A stretch of 64,000 bases of DNA, taken from NCBI GenBank assembly GCA_949128115.1, contig OX421968.1:25032377-25096376 (forward strand). The letters run 5' to 3'. The DNA is from Anaspis maculata. Taxonomy: Eukaryota > Arthropoda > Insecta > Coleoptera > Scraptiidae. Of the stretch, positions 10,643 through 21,800 are shown piece by piece; the first letter of the stretch is position 1; every line of letters begins with the position of its first letter. Under the pieces are notes generated by a model, which saw only the letters and a list, made by a program, of their open reading frames with translations, made no database searches and was not told the origin of the DNA. Position numbers and translations under genes: made by a program.

Positions 10643-11957
10643 TTAGTAAGAAGAGTTTTGGGAAAGATCAGTGTCATTATCTGAGGATTCATCGAATTGT
10701 TCGTTTTGGTTTTTTCCAAGCTGTTTACGGATTTTCTTTTGTAATTTTGTGATTTTTGTTTTGATGGTTCTGTGCTTTAAATGTGAGTAGCTAAAGCTCA
10801 ACATGTCTAGGAGATTGTTTATGTTTTCAGTGTATTTTTGAGCCATGCTCAGTGGATCAGGACATCCCGTGACGTTTTGCATAAAAGCGACAAGTTGCTC
10901 GTATGTGAGTGAAAAACGAGGAGATGCTTGTTCAATTATTGGTTTAACAGGTGACAACATTTCAGTCAAGGATGACGGGGATAAACTCTCTGTTGATGTA
11001 CTTTTTTTTAATTTTTTTGGATTGTTGGTTTTTCGATTTTGGGGCTTGGTTTTTAGGTGTAACAAACTCTTGTAGTTCAGTTACATCTGGAGAGGTTTCA
11101 GGAGTAGTAATTTGAGATGTGGATGTTGTTGGATTATTTGTAGATATCGATAAGGGTCTCTTCTTGGATTGACTTGGTGACTCTTTCAAAATGGATGATT
11201 GCTGTTCAAATTGTGTTTCAGGTGACGAAGTTTCATCAAGTATTGGTTCGTCTTGATCAACATTTTGAGGTAGAGGTACAGTTATTTCATTTATTGGTAA
11301 ATTTTTCTCTGGGCATTGATCGGCTCGATGTCCTGTCAATTTACATGAAAAACATGTCAGCTCACCCGAGCTGACAAAAATTCTGTATTCAGTGTTTTCA
11401 TATTCAACTGTAAAGGATGGGGGTATAGGTAGATTTTCGTCTGGATTGACAAATATCTGTCGCCGAAAACTCAAAATATGATTGTATTCATCCCCAGGGA
11501 TGCCAGCTCGAAGGAAAGACATTTTTGATACAACTTTAAATCCATGGTTCGTTAACACATTTTCAAGGAGATCGTGCGGTATCGATGGACACACATTTGA
11601 CAGGATCAGTCTGGTAGCTGGGGTAATAAGTCGGCGTATTGAAACATTCTTTCCGTCAATATTGATCGTTTCATGGTTTCGAATGACATTGTCAACCAAC
11701 TGGACGGATGATAAATAAATGCAAATTCTATTTTTTGAAATTCGCGAGGCAAAAGAAATGTTTTTTGGTTCGACTATTTTTCCGATGGCAATCACATAGT
11801 CACAAATTTTCAGGTCGTCCACCACGTCAATTACTACCGCTTGTTCCTTCTTTGGGTATAACAAAGTTTTTGTGGCACCAGCATAGCTGTTCCTACTATT
11901 AGGTTGGGATAAAGTTTGATTTGTCGGAGTGTTTGACATTGTTAGATTTTGAGACAT
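10643..11957 (-). pseudogene. LINE ORF1 protein (nucleic-acid binding), one frameshift
   Basis: The first frame encodes 331 residues from MSQNLTMSNTPTN. It contains a zinc knuckle C-x2-C-x4-H-x4-C at residues 202-215 (CFSCKLTGHRADQC). The family role is to bind the element RNA in a ribonucleoprotein particle. Just after the PKNQAPKSKNQQ stretch the frame should continue as KKSTSTESLSPSSLTE, which lies in the next frame and runs to 10643. The shift falls in the A8 run (T8 at 11002-11009); seven A would restore one reading frame of about 438 codons. This may be a disabling insertion, a sequencing error or programmed slippage. The C-terminal part is rich in K and Q and could coil. Confidence 0.85.
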
Positions 11958-12752
11958 TTTTGGCGTGGTTGTTAAGAAACTCTGTAGTCAGGAATTTCTT
12001 AGCGCGCAATCAGAATATTGTTGGGCAAGCTGAGCATGCCGATATTTACTATACAACAACAATACCTACATGCGGTTGTACCCACCAGCTAATCTGCTGA
12101 GGGCACAAAAACTACGACGTTTCTTACGCTCTATAGCAGGCAGATAAGGCACAAAAATTTATACGAATAATAATTTTCAAAGGTACTTTCCGGATTTCTC
12201 CTCGCAGGTCTAGGGGAAGTGAATGCACCCGACGGTGCTCCCGTGGAGTTGATCCCTGCGACTCCGTTTGCGGATGGTCCCGCAAAAAATTCGGCACAGA
12301 AACACAGAAACTATAACTTTAAAACCACGCGGGCGATTAGCAGCTGTTGCTTGTTTCACGTATCGAACCGGACTCCATTTATGATTTATTTTGACAAGGA
12401 AGCTGTCAAAAAAAAAAAAAATAGGTAGTCAAATAAATTGAAAATTGAGAATTACGTCACACCCTGTATAAGGAACGAATGAGACCATTTATCCATGCAG
12501 AGTTGAATTCTGGAGACAAAATGCTGCGAGAATAACTTTTTTAAAAGTGAACTGTAGAAACCAAAGCCATCTTGCCGCGAAAAAAAACTATTTGACTACC
12601 TATTTTATTATTTTCCCAAGAACTTACTTGTCAAAATAAATCATAAGTGTCATATATATTTGTAATCAGAAAAAAAGGCTCCACCAAATAACGGAATAAA
12701 ATATAGGGTGTTGCATTTGAAATAAAAAAGTTACATATCACACCCTGTATAC

Positions 12753-12880
12753 GGTACCAATTAGAAACTTTTAGAGGATCGATTTAAGGTCCCTGGGAAA
12801 AATCGTGAAGGAAAAGTTTTTAGCTCTTTGAAATATCCTGAAGGAGAATCTACTGAAGGAGGGTGGTTTCATCGTGAACA
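12753..12880 (+). pseudogene. Mirror-image fragment of the piggyBac relic
   Basis: From the palindrome edge, ggtaccaattagaaactttt continues as a diverged reverse complement of 6640-6756, the N-terminal coding part of the piggyBac relic on the left. Alignment holds for about 110 bp, then is lost before gaacaccctgtac at 12887. The same gene segment therefore flanks the palindrome on both sides in opposite orientation, which a simple insertion would not produce. Confidence 0.6.
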
Positions 12881-13020
12881 CCCTGTACAGACGGGGAGCT
12901 AGCGATAGATTTCTCATTGTTTTTTCAACAAAGTGACGTTGTTAATAAATTAAGTCCCATACACCTGCTGATGACCAAAACGTATACCTTTGCCCTATGG
13001 CTCTTCAAAGGATAAAAAGA

Positions 13021-13184
13021 AAATATTGGTTCCTAATGGGATTCTTGACTTTTTTGCGATAATTCGGTGTAGCGCTTGCTTGTTAGAATGTCTGTGGCTG
13101 TTGTTATGCTTGAGCATCTCACAAGCGAGCGCTACACCGAATTATCGCAAAAAAACCAAGAATCACATCAAGAACCAGTATTTC
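13021..13184. repeat. Imperfect hairpin with about 60-bp arms
   Basis: aaatattggttcctaatggg to ttcggtgtagcgcttgc on the left pairs with gcgagcgctacaccgaa to agaaccagtattt on the right. The arms pair across ttttgcgataattcggtgta with few mismatches and a loop of about 40 bp. It is probably a small MITE within the larger element. Confidence 0.65.
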
Positions 13185-13421
13185 AAATTTAGATTGCTTT
13201 TAATAAATAAATAATTAAAGAAATAAACAAGTGAGTACGCCTTCACGTGCGTGAGTCTCAGTAGCGCATTTTCTCAAAGAGGCATATTGTGAACGAAAAG
13301 AAATTTGGTTGAAGGAGAAACACCATTCCTTGCCCACTTTCTTCATTCGAAATGAATTCTTCATCAGAATGGGGTACTTGCCAATGAAATAGATTTGAAT
13401 GAAAATTCTTTCACTCATCAA

Positions 13422-14080
13422 TATATTTTTTTGTTTGAGGGCGGGAGCTGGGAGCGGCGACTAATCAACAGTAGTCTATTCTTTCCCATTTTTAGTCGGC
13501 TATCCATATAGCGAAAGAATTAGATCGCTATGTCTTCGGGTTTATGTTTTCCATTTATCTCTTACTTTGAGGGCAGCGTGTGGGGGTGGCAGCATTCGGC
13601 AAAGTAACTGTTGCACAGTTTGAGTTGGGAGTTTCTAAATGTAAGGGAAATATGACAATCAGTGAAAATTGTGAAAGTTGCATTTTTTTTTGTTTGGAGG
13701 CAGCAGCTGGAGGCGGCTAATTAAAAGTGGCCTATCTCTTCCCAATTTCAGTCAGCTATCAATATAGTGAAAGAATTAGATCGCTATGTCTTCAGGTTCA
13801 TGTTTTACATTCATCTCTCACTTTGGGGGCGGCGTGTGGGAGCGGCAGCGTTCGGCTGAGCAAATGTTGCACAATTTGAGTTGGCAGTTCCTAAGTGTTT
13901 AAGGGAACATCTTAATCAGTAACATTTGTGAAAGTTGCACTTTTTATCGTTTGGGGGCGGAATCTGGGGGCGGCGACTAACCAAAAGTAGCCTATCCTTT
14001 CCCATTTTTAGTCAGCTATTTATATACCGAAAGAATCAGATCGCTATGTCTTCGGGTTTATGTTTTTCATTTTAAAGTGA
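13422..14080. repeat. Tandem array, period about 255-260 bp, G-rich
   Basis: Units start near 13422, 13683 and 13937, each with ttttttgtttgagggcggga-like openings. They share agtcggctat...atagcgaaagaattagatcgctatgtcttcgggtt and, in two units, a ggcagcgtgtggg module. A further degenerate part runs to about 14370, with gggggcggttttctctatg and ggcggcgcaatata. No frame spans the units. Confidence 0.8.
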
Positions 14081-14380
14081 TTGGGGGCGGTTTTTAGCAG
14101 TTTTTTCATGTCGGCGGCGCATATTGAAGACGGAATGTTTCTTGACTTACGTTTATGAGTGGCAACTATGTATTACTCAAAAAATGAGAGCACCAGAGCA
14201 TCAGGTCTGGTAGAAAGTGCAATATTATGTTATTTCAAGTTTATCGGGGGCGGTTTTCTCTATGTTGGCGGCGCAATATAGACATCCAATATAGCCTAGC
14301 CCTCCTTTGGGAGTGGCAGCTATGTAACAGCGAAAAAATTAGAAAGCTAGGTCGTCTAGTTTGGGAGGAGTTCGAGGAAC

Positions 14381-14408
14381 GGACGGACGGACGGACGGAC
14401 GGACGGAC
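14381..14408. repeat. (GGAC)7 microsatellite
   Basis: Seven perfect GGAC units follow a gaac half-match at the end of the G-rich array. Confidence 0.95.
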
Positions 14409-14694
14409 AAAGCGGTTGCAATAGCGATTTTCATCAAGATGGAAAATGCGCTAAAAATTTATTTTACTCATTTGACAGAGACAACAGTGTGAGTAATAGT
14501 CGGGGAGGAGAAAAGACTATGATATAGTTACACTTAAATAACACAATTAAACAGGTATATAGAACAAATACATACACAAATTCATAACAATGTATACTTA
14601 TTATTGAGCAAGTACAACAAGTACAACAAGTCTTAAAATATAGAATAGATAAAAAAAATGATCTTTTTCATAAAAAAATTCGAAGAATTGCAGG

Positions 14695-14800
14695 TTTTGA
14701 GCTCGCGCTCTCTGGACACACGCCTCGCACCTGTTGCAGCAGGTAGGGTTGGAGGTCGCGTCTTTTACCATCAAGCTATCAGGGTATTTTTGTCAGCCGA
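14695..14800 (-). other. tRNA-like / SINE-like promoter segment
   Basis: On the minus strand tagcttgatggtaaaagacg resembles a pol III A box. About 65 bp further, gcgcgagctcaaaacctgca is a poor match to a B box. It cannot be folded into a full tRNA. It is either an old tRNA-derived SINE head or chance. Confidence 0.25.
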
Positions 14801-14948
14801 CCAAAACCGTCGTTAATAAAGGACACGAACAATTTCTTTTATCCCTAGAAGAGCAGTAGCGGCCTAGGGCCCCGGCTACCAGCCGGGAAAGGTACGTTTT
14901 GGTCATCAGCAGGTGTATGGAACTTCATTTTTATTAACAACGTCTCCT

Positions 14949-15400
14949 TGTGAGGAAATTGAAAATCCAGTAATGAAATAAGTGACATTTCAACCGTCAT
15001 TTCGACATTTTAGTATGATAACTTGATTCAAAGTATTTGGGTGTATTATTGGATGGGGCTGGTGCAGCTCAAAATTTCTAAATGGGCCCCCATTCAATCT
15101 TTTGTGGTCACATTTACATAGCTACCAAAGAATTATTCTGCTTTATAAGTGTAGGTGAGAATTTCATTCATAACTTTACAATTCCTCTTGTTGAAAGGAT
15201 TTTGATGTAGGATTTTGTTTTTATACATCTCACCGCTAGGGTTAGGCCTTCGATAAGATTATGTAAGCATGTCGAACCCATACTATCGGTTGAGAGGTGA
15301 GGACATGGCTGAGGCCAGTCCTGTAGGTGCGAATTATTGTTGAGTTGCTTGTGAATCAGAGTCAGGGTGGTATTGAAAGCCGGTTTTTCGAAATTGCGAT
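14949..15400. other. Unassigned DNA; minus-strand open stretch of unknown origin
   Basis: The minus strand is open from about 15440 to 15168 (90 codons), giving a peptide with no motif I recognise; its first residues overlap the neighbouring palindrome. Nothing else is seen. It may be a fragment of an unrecognised element into which the palindrome inserted. Confidence 0.3.
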
Positions 15401-16445
15401 ATACAGGCTGGTCCAGGTTATAGTAGCAATAAATAACCATTCGATAGTCCCATCGAAAACTAGGTCGACATGCATAATTTATTTTTTTTCTAAAACGCTT
15501 CCTAAGAGAGATACAGCCCTTTAAAGTTCAGTTTTTAAAATCTTTTTGCAATAACTCTCAAGTCATCAAAGCGATTTTGACCAAATTTGATACAAATACT
15601 TACGAAATAAATACCTATCACTTGACATAGATAACTTTTGTCAAAATTGTCCAGTGGCGTAGATACGGGGGAGTTGTTTCACTTTTCACGCCCTTTTCTC
15701 TACGCCACTAAATATTTTTGGAAAACTTTATTTTTTGCAAATTCCTTGTTCACTTCAGAAAAAAAAGTTACTCTTGTAAAATTTTGATTGAAGGCTTAAT
15801 TTCCGAGATATTTGAGTTTTAAACTTTGAAAAACATCTCGAAATCGCCACTTTCTAGAGCCCAAATTGTTTTTTTCTGGAAACGCCTCGTTTTTCAGCAA
15901 CAAATGGCAGTAAATCAACTTAAACGGCCTAGAAAACTTATTCCAGTTAAGGAATCATGAGTTTTCTTGGATTTTAATTTTTAAGCCTTCGAAAGTCGCG
16001 ATTTCGAAGCGTTTTCCAAAGTTTCAAACCCAAATATCTCGGAAATGAAGCCTCTAATCAAAATTTTACAAGAGTAACTTTTTTTCTGAATTGAACAAGG
16101 AATTCAAAAAAAGAATAATTTTTCAAAAATATTCAGTGGCGTAGAAAATGGGGTGGGAGAAGTTGAACAATCCCCCGGTATCTACGCCACTGGACAATTT
16201 TGACAAAAGTTATCTACGTCAAGTGATGGGTATTTATTTTATAAGTATTTGTACCAAATTTGGTAAAAATCGCTTAGATGACTTGAGAGTTATTGCAAAA
16301 AGATGATTTTAAAAACTGAACTTTGAAGCGCTCTATCTCCCTTAGTAAGCGTTATGGAAAAAAATTGAATCATGCATGTCAACCTAGCTTTCGATGGACC
16401 ATCGAATGGTGAGTTATTGCTACTATAACCTGGACCAGCCTGTAT
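15401..16445. mobile_element. Large palindrome P2 (1.04 kb, TACAGGCTGG ends)
   Basis: Two arms of about 500 bp fold around about 15925. The ends read tacaggctggtccaggttat and its complement. Inward lie a gcgattttgaccaaatttg-like module, a pyrimidine/G tract framed by ggcgtagata and tacgccact, caaaattttacaagagtaac, and a ctcggaaat/tcgaagcgttttccaaagtt module. The arms have diverged by scattered substitutions. No protein is encoded. It abuts the next palindrome at a shared TATA. Confidence 0.85.
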
Positions 16446-17842
16446 ACAGGGTGTCCGAGGTTTAAATCCGGAAACTTCAGCAATCGATAGAGAATCGAAA
16501 AACAATGGAACTTTGTTCAGAAAAATGTTCTCAAAAATGAAAAATAACGAAGATATAGCCCTTCAAAGTTGGATTCAGTAAACCGTTTTTCTGAAATAAC
16601 TCTTACACCGTTGAACCGATTTTGTCCAAATTTGACACAGGTGATCCCACAATACATTTATATCAATAGCTTGAGATGAATTTTCCCGAGTGACTCCAGT
16701 GGCGTAGATATTGGGAGGTTTACCCATATTAACCCCTCTATTTTTCACGCAAATCAAAATTCTGAGAAAGCGACCCAAATTCTTGATTCTGTATTAAATT
16801 CCAAGGAAAAGGTTACTCTTGGTAAATTTTGATTTGAGGCTTTGTTTTTGAGAAATTTGAGTTTGAAAATTTCAAACACAAATACAAATTGAAATTATTT
16901 TTGTCACTAAAAATTCTATTTACTAGGCTAACAAGGCCCCAAATCAAAATTTACCGAGAGTAACTTTTTCTTTTAAATTAAATGCAGAAACAATAACTTG
17001 GATTGCTTCCTCAAAATATTCATTGGCGTAGAAAATAGGGGCGATAATATGAGTGGCTCCTCTAATATCTACGCCACTGGACTGTTTTTGGAATTTTCAA
17101 ACTCAAATATCTCAAAAACGAAGCCTCAAATCAAAATTCAACAAGAGTAACTTTTCCTTCAGAATTGAATGCAAAAACAATAATTTGGATTGTTTTCTCA
17201 AAATCTTCATTGGCGTAGAAAATAGGGAAGATAATATGAGTAGCTCCCCTAATATCTACGCCACTGGACTGTTTTGATTAAAATAATAGTTTTTCTCATG
17301 GAGCTAAGTATTCAAGCATCACCGATCCAATTTTGGAAGAAATATCCTGAGTGACATAGAAAATAGAATTTTTAGTAACAAAAATGATTTTAGTTCGTAA
17401 TTGGGTTTGGACTTTTCAAACTCAAATATCTTAAAAACGAAGCCTCGAATCAAAATTTACCATCGGTAACTTTTTGTTTGGAATTGAATGCAGAGTCAAG
17501 ATTTTGGATCGCTTTTTTAAAATGTTCATTGGCGTAGAAAATAGGGGGGGTAATAGGGGTGAACCTTCCAATATCTACGCCACTGGGGTCATTTAGAAAA
17601 AGTCATCTTGAGCTCCTGATGTAAATGTATCGTAGGATCACCTGTGTCAAATTCGGACAAATTCTGTTTATTGGTGTAAGAGTTATTTTGAAAAAAAAAC
17701 GGTTTTTTGGAACCAACTTTGGAAGGCTATATCTCCGTTATTTTCCATTTTTGAAAATATTGTTCTGGACACAGTCCCCTTATTTTTTAATTCTCTATCG
17801 GTTGCTAAAGTTTCCGGATTTAAATCTCGGACACCCTGTATA
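16443..17842. mobile_element. Large palindrome P3 (1.4 kb, TACAGGGTGTCCGAG ends)
   Basis: The ends read tacagggtgtccgaggttta and its complement; the arms converge near 17150. Bases 16600-16700, 16960-17100, 17120-17280 and 17440-17590 repeat an ordered set: accgattttgtccaaatttg, an atctacgccactgga tract, and caaaatttaccgagagtaac or close variants. The middle holds an extra, partly direct duplication of the tract. There are no stable frames. Confidence 0.85.
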
Positions 17843-18884
17843 TATACAGGGTGTTCCGCGATTACGGTTACAAACTTCTAGGGGAGATTCTCCATCAAAA
17901 AGGAAAAAATATAACTTTGATGTCCTGAAATGCTCCGTTAAAAAGATACAGGGCTGTTCAACTTGACTTTTTAAAATCGATTTTTTGACATAACTTTTGA
18001 ACCGTTCAACTGATTTTGTTCAAATTTGGAACAAAGTTAACCAGAATAGGTCTTTATCAAATAATAGCAAAGTGTTGAGAAAAAAAATTCAGGGGCATAG
18101 ATAATGGGGGGTGTTTTCATATTTCCCCCCCTATTTTTTACTCCCTAGCTATTTTCCCAAATTGTTCTAATTTTTAGATTCTACGTCCCATTTAAAAAAA
18201 AAAGTTACTCCTGCAAGATTTTGATTAGAGGCTTCATTTTCGAGATATTTGGGTTTGAAACTTTGGAAAACATCTCGGAATCGCCACTTTCAATGAGCCC
18301 AATTTTTTATTCCCTGAAAACTTTTCGTTTCTCAGAAAAATAGTGGTTCATCAACTTAGAAATTCTAGAGAACCTATTTCTGCTGAGAAATCATGAGTTT
18401 TTTTGATTCTAATTTTTAGGTCTTTGAAAGTGGCAATTTCGAGATGTTTTCCAAAGTTTCAAACCCAGATATCACAAAAACAAAGCCTCTAATCAAAATT
18501 TTGCAAGAGTAACTTTTTTCTCTAAATTGAACGTAATCCAAAAATTTGAACGATTTGAAAAAATAGCTAGGGATGTAAGAAATAAGGGGGGAAATATGAG
18601 GTCACCCCCCATTATCTACGCCCCTGAACTTTTTTTTACCAACACTTTACTATTATTCGATAGAGACTTATTTCAGTTGACTTTGTTGAAAATTTGAACA
18701 AAATCGGTTAAACGGTTCAAAACTTATGTCAAAAAATCAGTTTTTAAAAGTCAACTTGAACACCCTGTAACTTTTTAACGGAGCGTTTTAGGACATCTAA
18801 GGTATATTTTTTTTCTGGTCCATTTTTAATGGGGAATCTCCCCTAGAAGTTTGTACATATCACCATTTTGGAAACACCTTGTAA
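17841..18884. mobile_element. Large palindrome P4 (1.04 kb, TACAGGGTGTTCC ends)
   Basis: The left end is tacagggtgttccgcgatta, then aacttctaggggagattc; the right end is the inverted ccctagaagtttgtaca...acaccttgta. The inner modules match those of P2 and P3 in order: tcaactgattttgttcaaat, a ggggg tract framed by atctacgcc, caaaattttgcaagagtaac, and gatatttgggtttgaaactt. It starts in the TATA at the end of P3 and adjoins the 3' side of the LINE relic. Confidence 0.85.
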
Positions 18885-21800
18885 GAGCACGTAGAAAAGT
18901 GTGTATGTATTGATTGTATTGTATGTGTGTGGTGTATATCTGGGTGCAAAATGTAGACGATCTTGAGGGAATGTGTGAAAAATTATAAATCCAGTCTGAA
19001 ACCAGTTGTTGAGAGCCATTCCTGAGCAGTTTCTGTGAGATTATGGATCGCATTTAGTCCTTCATCAAAGGCGGTTAATGGGCAATCTGACACTATGTGG
19101 TCCATAGTTTGGTTTTGTGCTCCACAGATACAGCTTGGATTTTCTACATAACCCCATCGGTGTAATAAGAAATTACATCTCTCTTGGCCGGTTCTAATTC
19201 TGTTAAAAGTTGTCCACAATTTACTTTCCAGAGCGAAACCTTCAACCTTGGTCGTTGGATCAGTAACAAGGTGTTTGTTTTTCACCTCGATTGTTCTCCA
19301 GGAGACGTTCCATTGATCTTAAATTTTAAAGTTTCCTTCATATAGGGTTTTGGCTGTTAGTATAGAGGGTTGTCGGGATTTCAATCTCAAGCTACTATTT
19401 AGGAGAGGGATGATGTTCATATCTTTGGAAATTGGTAGATTCGGATTCTGCAGAAATTTTTCATATTCTCCGAGCAACAGATGTTTACACGTCTTAATCG
19501 TGGTGGAGCAATATTGCATATCACCGGTAACCATTCAATCTGGGTAGACTTCAACGTTCCAGAAACAATCCTCATCACCTGGTTTAATTTCACGTCGATT
19601 AAGTTGGTGTGTTTGCTGTTGATCCATACCGGGGCACCATATTCTGCAGTGGAGTCAGGGCTGGGCAAAATACTTCGAAAAATGTATTTAAATACAAAAT
19701 ACACGATCCAAGGTAGTCGAAATACAAAATACAAACTACTTCTTGAAATGTCTTTGAAATACAAAATACAAAATACGTATTTTGGAAAACTAAGAAATTC
19801 CGAAATACAAAATACAACCTAGAGTATTCCAAATACAAAATACATAATACATTTTTATTGCTATTTCAACCATTTTATTGGAAAAACCGTAAAATGCAAG
19901 TATTTCAATGAAAACACTTCATTGATTTAGTTGCAACAATAAGTAAATTATTATGAACTATGAAAAGACAAATAACCAGCTTTTCGAAAATATTGTCCGA
20001 TATCCGACATGGAACCTCTCGTGGCTGACAGTACTTACCAGTAAAACGTAAAAGATGCAATCGAACTCATTATCGATCCCAGATAGTGTGCAAAAGCAAG
20101 AAATGTCAATGGAGTGAATATAGTATTACCAGAACAATGTCGGCCCGAACAGACTTAAGAGCATGGGAAACAAATGTATTCTGTATTTTGTATTTTGAAA
20201 ATCAAAATACTTTTCCGAAAAATGTATTTAAAATACAAAATACGAAATACTAGCTGCCTGAACTATTCCCAAATACAAATACTTCTCGATCAAATGTATT
20301 TAAATACAAAATACAAAATACTTGAATGTATTTCAAATACGTATTTCAACTACTTGTGTTTGAAATACCGCCCAGCCCTTAGTGGAGTACACTAAGGCTA
20401 TTGCAGATATACGGATAGTGTCGGCATCACCACCCCATGTCGTTCCAGCCAGTTTTTGTATGAGGTTCACTCTAGTTTTTGTTTTGGCAGCCAGATTTTA
20501 AGATCTAGAGTAATACCAAGGTACTCCGGTGTCGAGTTGTGTGGTATGGGATATCCATTGAAAATCACGTTCAATTGTTGATTGGCTTCTCTGTTGTTAA
20601 GGTGAAAGATAGAAGATTCCGTTTTTCTTGGATTTGGGTTGAGACCCCAGTTGTTGAAGTAGTTGCTTAGAATTTTCAGATCTCTTATAAGTGTACTTTC
20701 TCCAATAGCAGAATTATGATGTTGGTAAATGATGGCAATGTCGTCTGCGTATATGAATTTTCGTGATGGGGTTTCCGGAATGTCACTTGAATAAATATTG
20801 AAAAGTAATGGCGAAAGAACTGATCCTTGTGGAAGTCCATTGTTGAGTTTCCTTAACTTGCTCACTTTACCGTCAATGTAAACTTGAAAGAATCGTTCAC
20901 TAATGATGTTATTGATTAATTTGAAAAAATTACGGCAAGGAACTAAACTATAAAGTTTCCATACCAATCCCTTTTTCCACACTGTGTCATACGCTGCTGA
21001 GAGGTCTACAAAAACAGCTGCTGATTTTTTCTTTTGTTGAAAACCATTTTCAATATGAGTCGTTATGGCCAAAACTTGATCACAGCAATTTCGATTGGGA
21101 CGAAAGCCAGTTTGTTCTGTTGGTAGTCTGTCATCTACTAAAGGACTCAATCTATTATAAATTAGTCGCTCCAGGAGTTTATAACAGACACTAAGCAACG
21201 CAATAGGGCGGTCATTTTCCGGTTCTGGTGTTTTCCCTGGTTTTAAGATACCCATAATTTTTGTGTATTTGAAAGCTTCTGGTAAGTTGCAAGTCGTCAG
21301 TATATTATTATAAAATTTCAATAGCCATAATCTGAACTCTGGCAATATTCCATCATATCCTGAGGTTTTCTTGTTTCGTTGTTGTGAAATTGCCATGTCT
21401 AATTCTTCAGTGGTGAATTGTTTCATAATTTCCCAATCCTGTTGTTGGGATTTTTTGATAGTGCGTAATTTTCTGATTATGTTCTTTCTGTTTAAGTTAT
21501 TGATATTGCATTTAGACATTTTAATGATTCTTCTGGCAATCGTATCAGGGTGTGAGTTTTGCTTTTTTCTTTAAAGGTGGAGGTTTGTAAATTCTTTAAA
21601 AGAGACCACACATTTCTGCTTGAATGTCTGAAGTTGAGCTTTTGTAAGGTCTTTCTCCATCGGTCTTTTCTGCCCTCGTCGAGTTTTTCAATCAAAAGAT
21701 CAGCTGTTTCACTTCTTCCATATTTTTTAAATTCTCCATAAAGCAGTGTACAACATTCATCATTCCAGCAGGCCACATATTCTTTTCGATGTCCTCTGGG

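Larger units (their letters stand above)
6869..12375 (-). mobile_element. Full-length non-LTR retrotransposon (LINE) with RNase H
   Basis: The element is bounded by a direct duplication catttatgattt (6859-6870 and 12376-12387; the last bases overlap the tail). On the minus strand it has a 418-bp 5' leader, ORF1, ORF2 and a roughly 60-bp 3' leader with AATAAA-like signals, and it ends in an A tail of about 17 nt (T run at 6869-6885). Endonuclease, reverse transcriptase and RNase H occur in one ORF2, with a single-knuckle ORF1. This fits the I group of LINEs; the exact clade is not fixed. It is the most intact retroelement in the window. Confidence 0.9.
6757..12752. mobile_element. Palindromic element split by a full-length LINE
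   Basis: The outer ends are tatacagggtgtgacatgta on the left and its near-complement at about 12733-12752. The arms continue inward through a run resembling tttttatttcaaatgcaaca and an agcctttttttctgattaca motif on both sides. Without the LINE the element is about 490 bp. The right part also holds another outward-facing caccctgtata end at about 12463-12475, so it may be a composite. The mirror symmetry continues past its ends into piggyBac sequence. Confidence 0.7.
12931..14948. mobile_element. 2-kb element with 55-bp inverted ends around a tandem array
   Basis: The left end (12931-12988) includes ctgctgatgaccaaaacgta and gttgttaataaa; the right end (14889-14948) is its inverted copy with a few changes. 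Inside are a hairpin (13021-13184), a piece related to 4488-4530, a G-rich tandem array, a (GGAC)7 run and a tRNA-like segment. No transposase frame is seen. The transposon interpretation rests on the inverted ends alone. Confidence 0.5.

Noticed and set aside
20174..20395. 73-codon open stretch near the hAT MITE
   Set aside because: It is made of the aatacaaaatac subterminal repeats and a TIR, not a gene.
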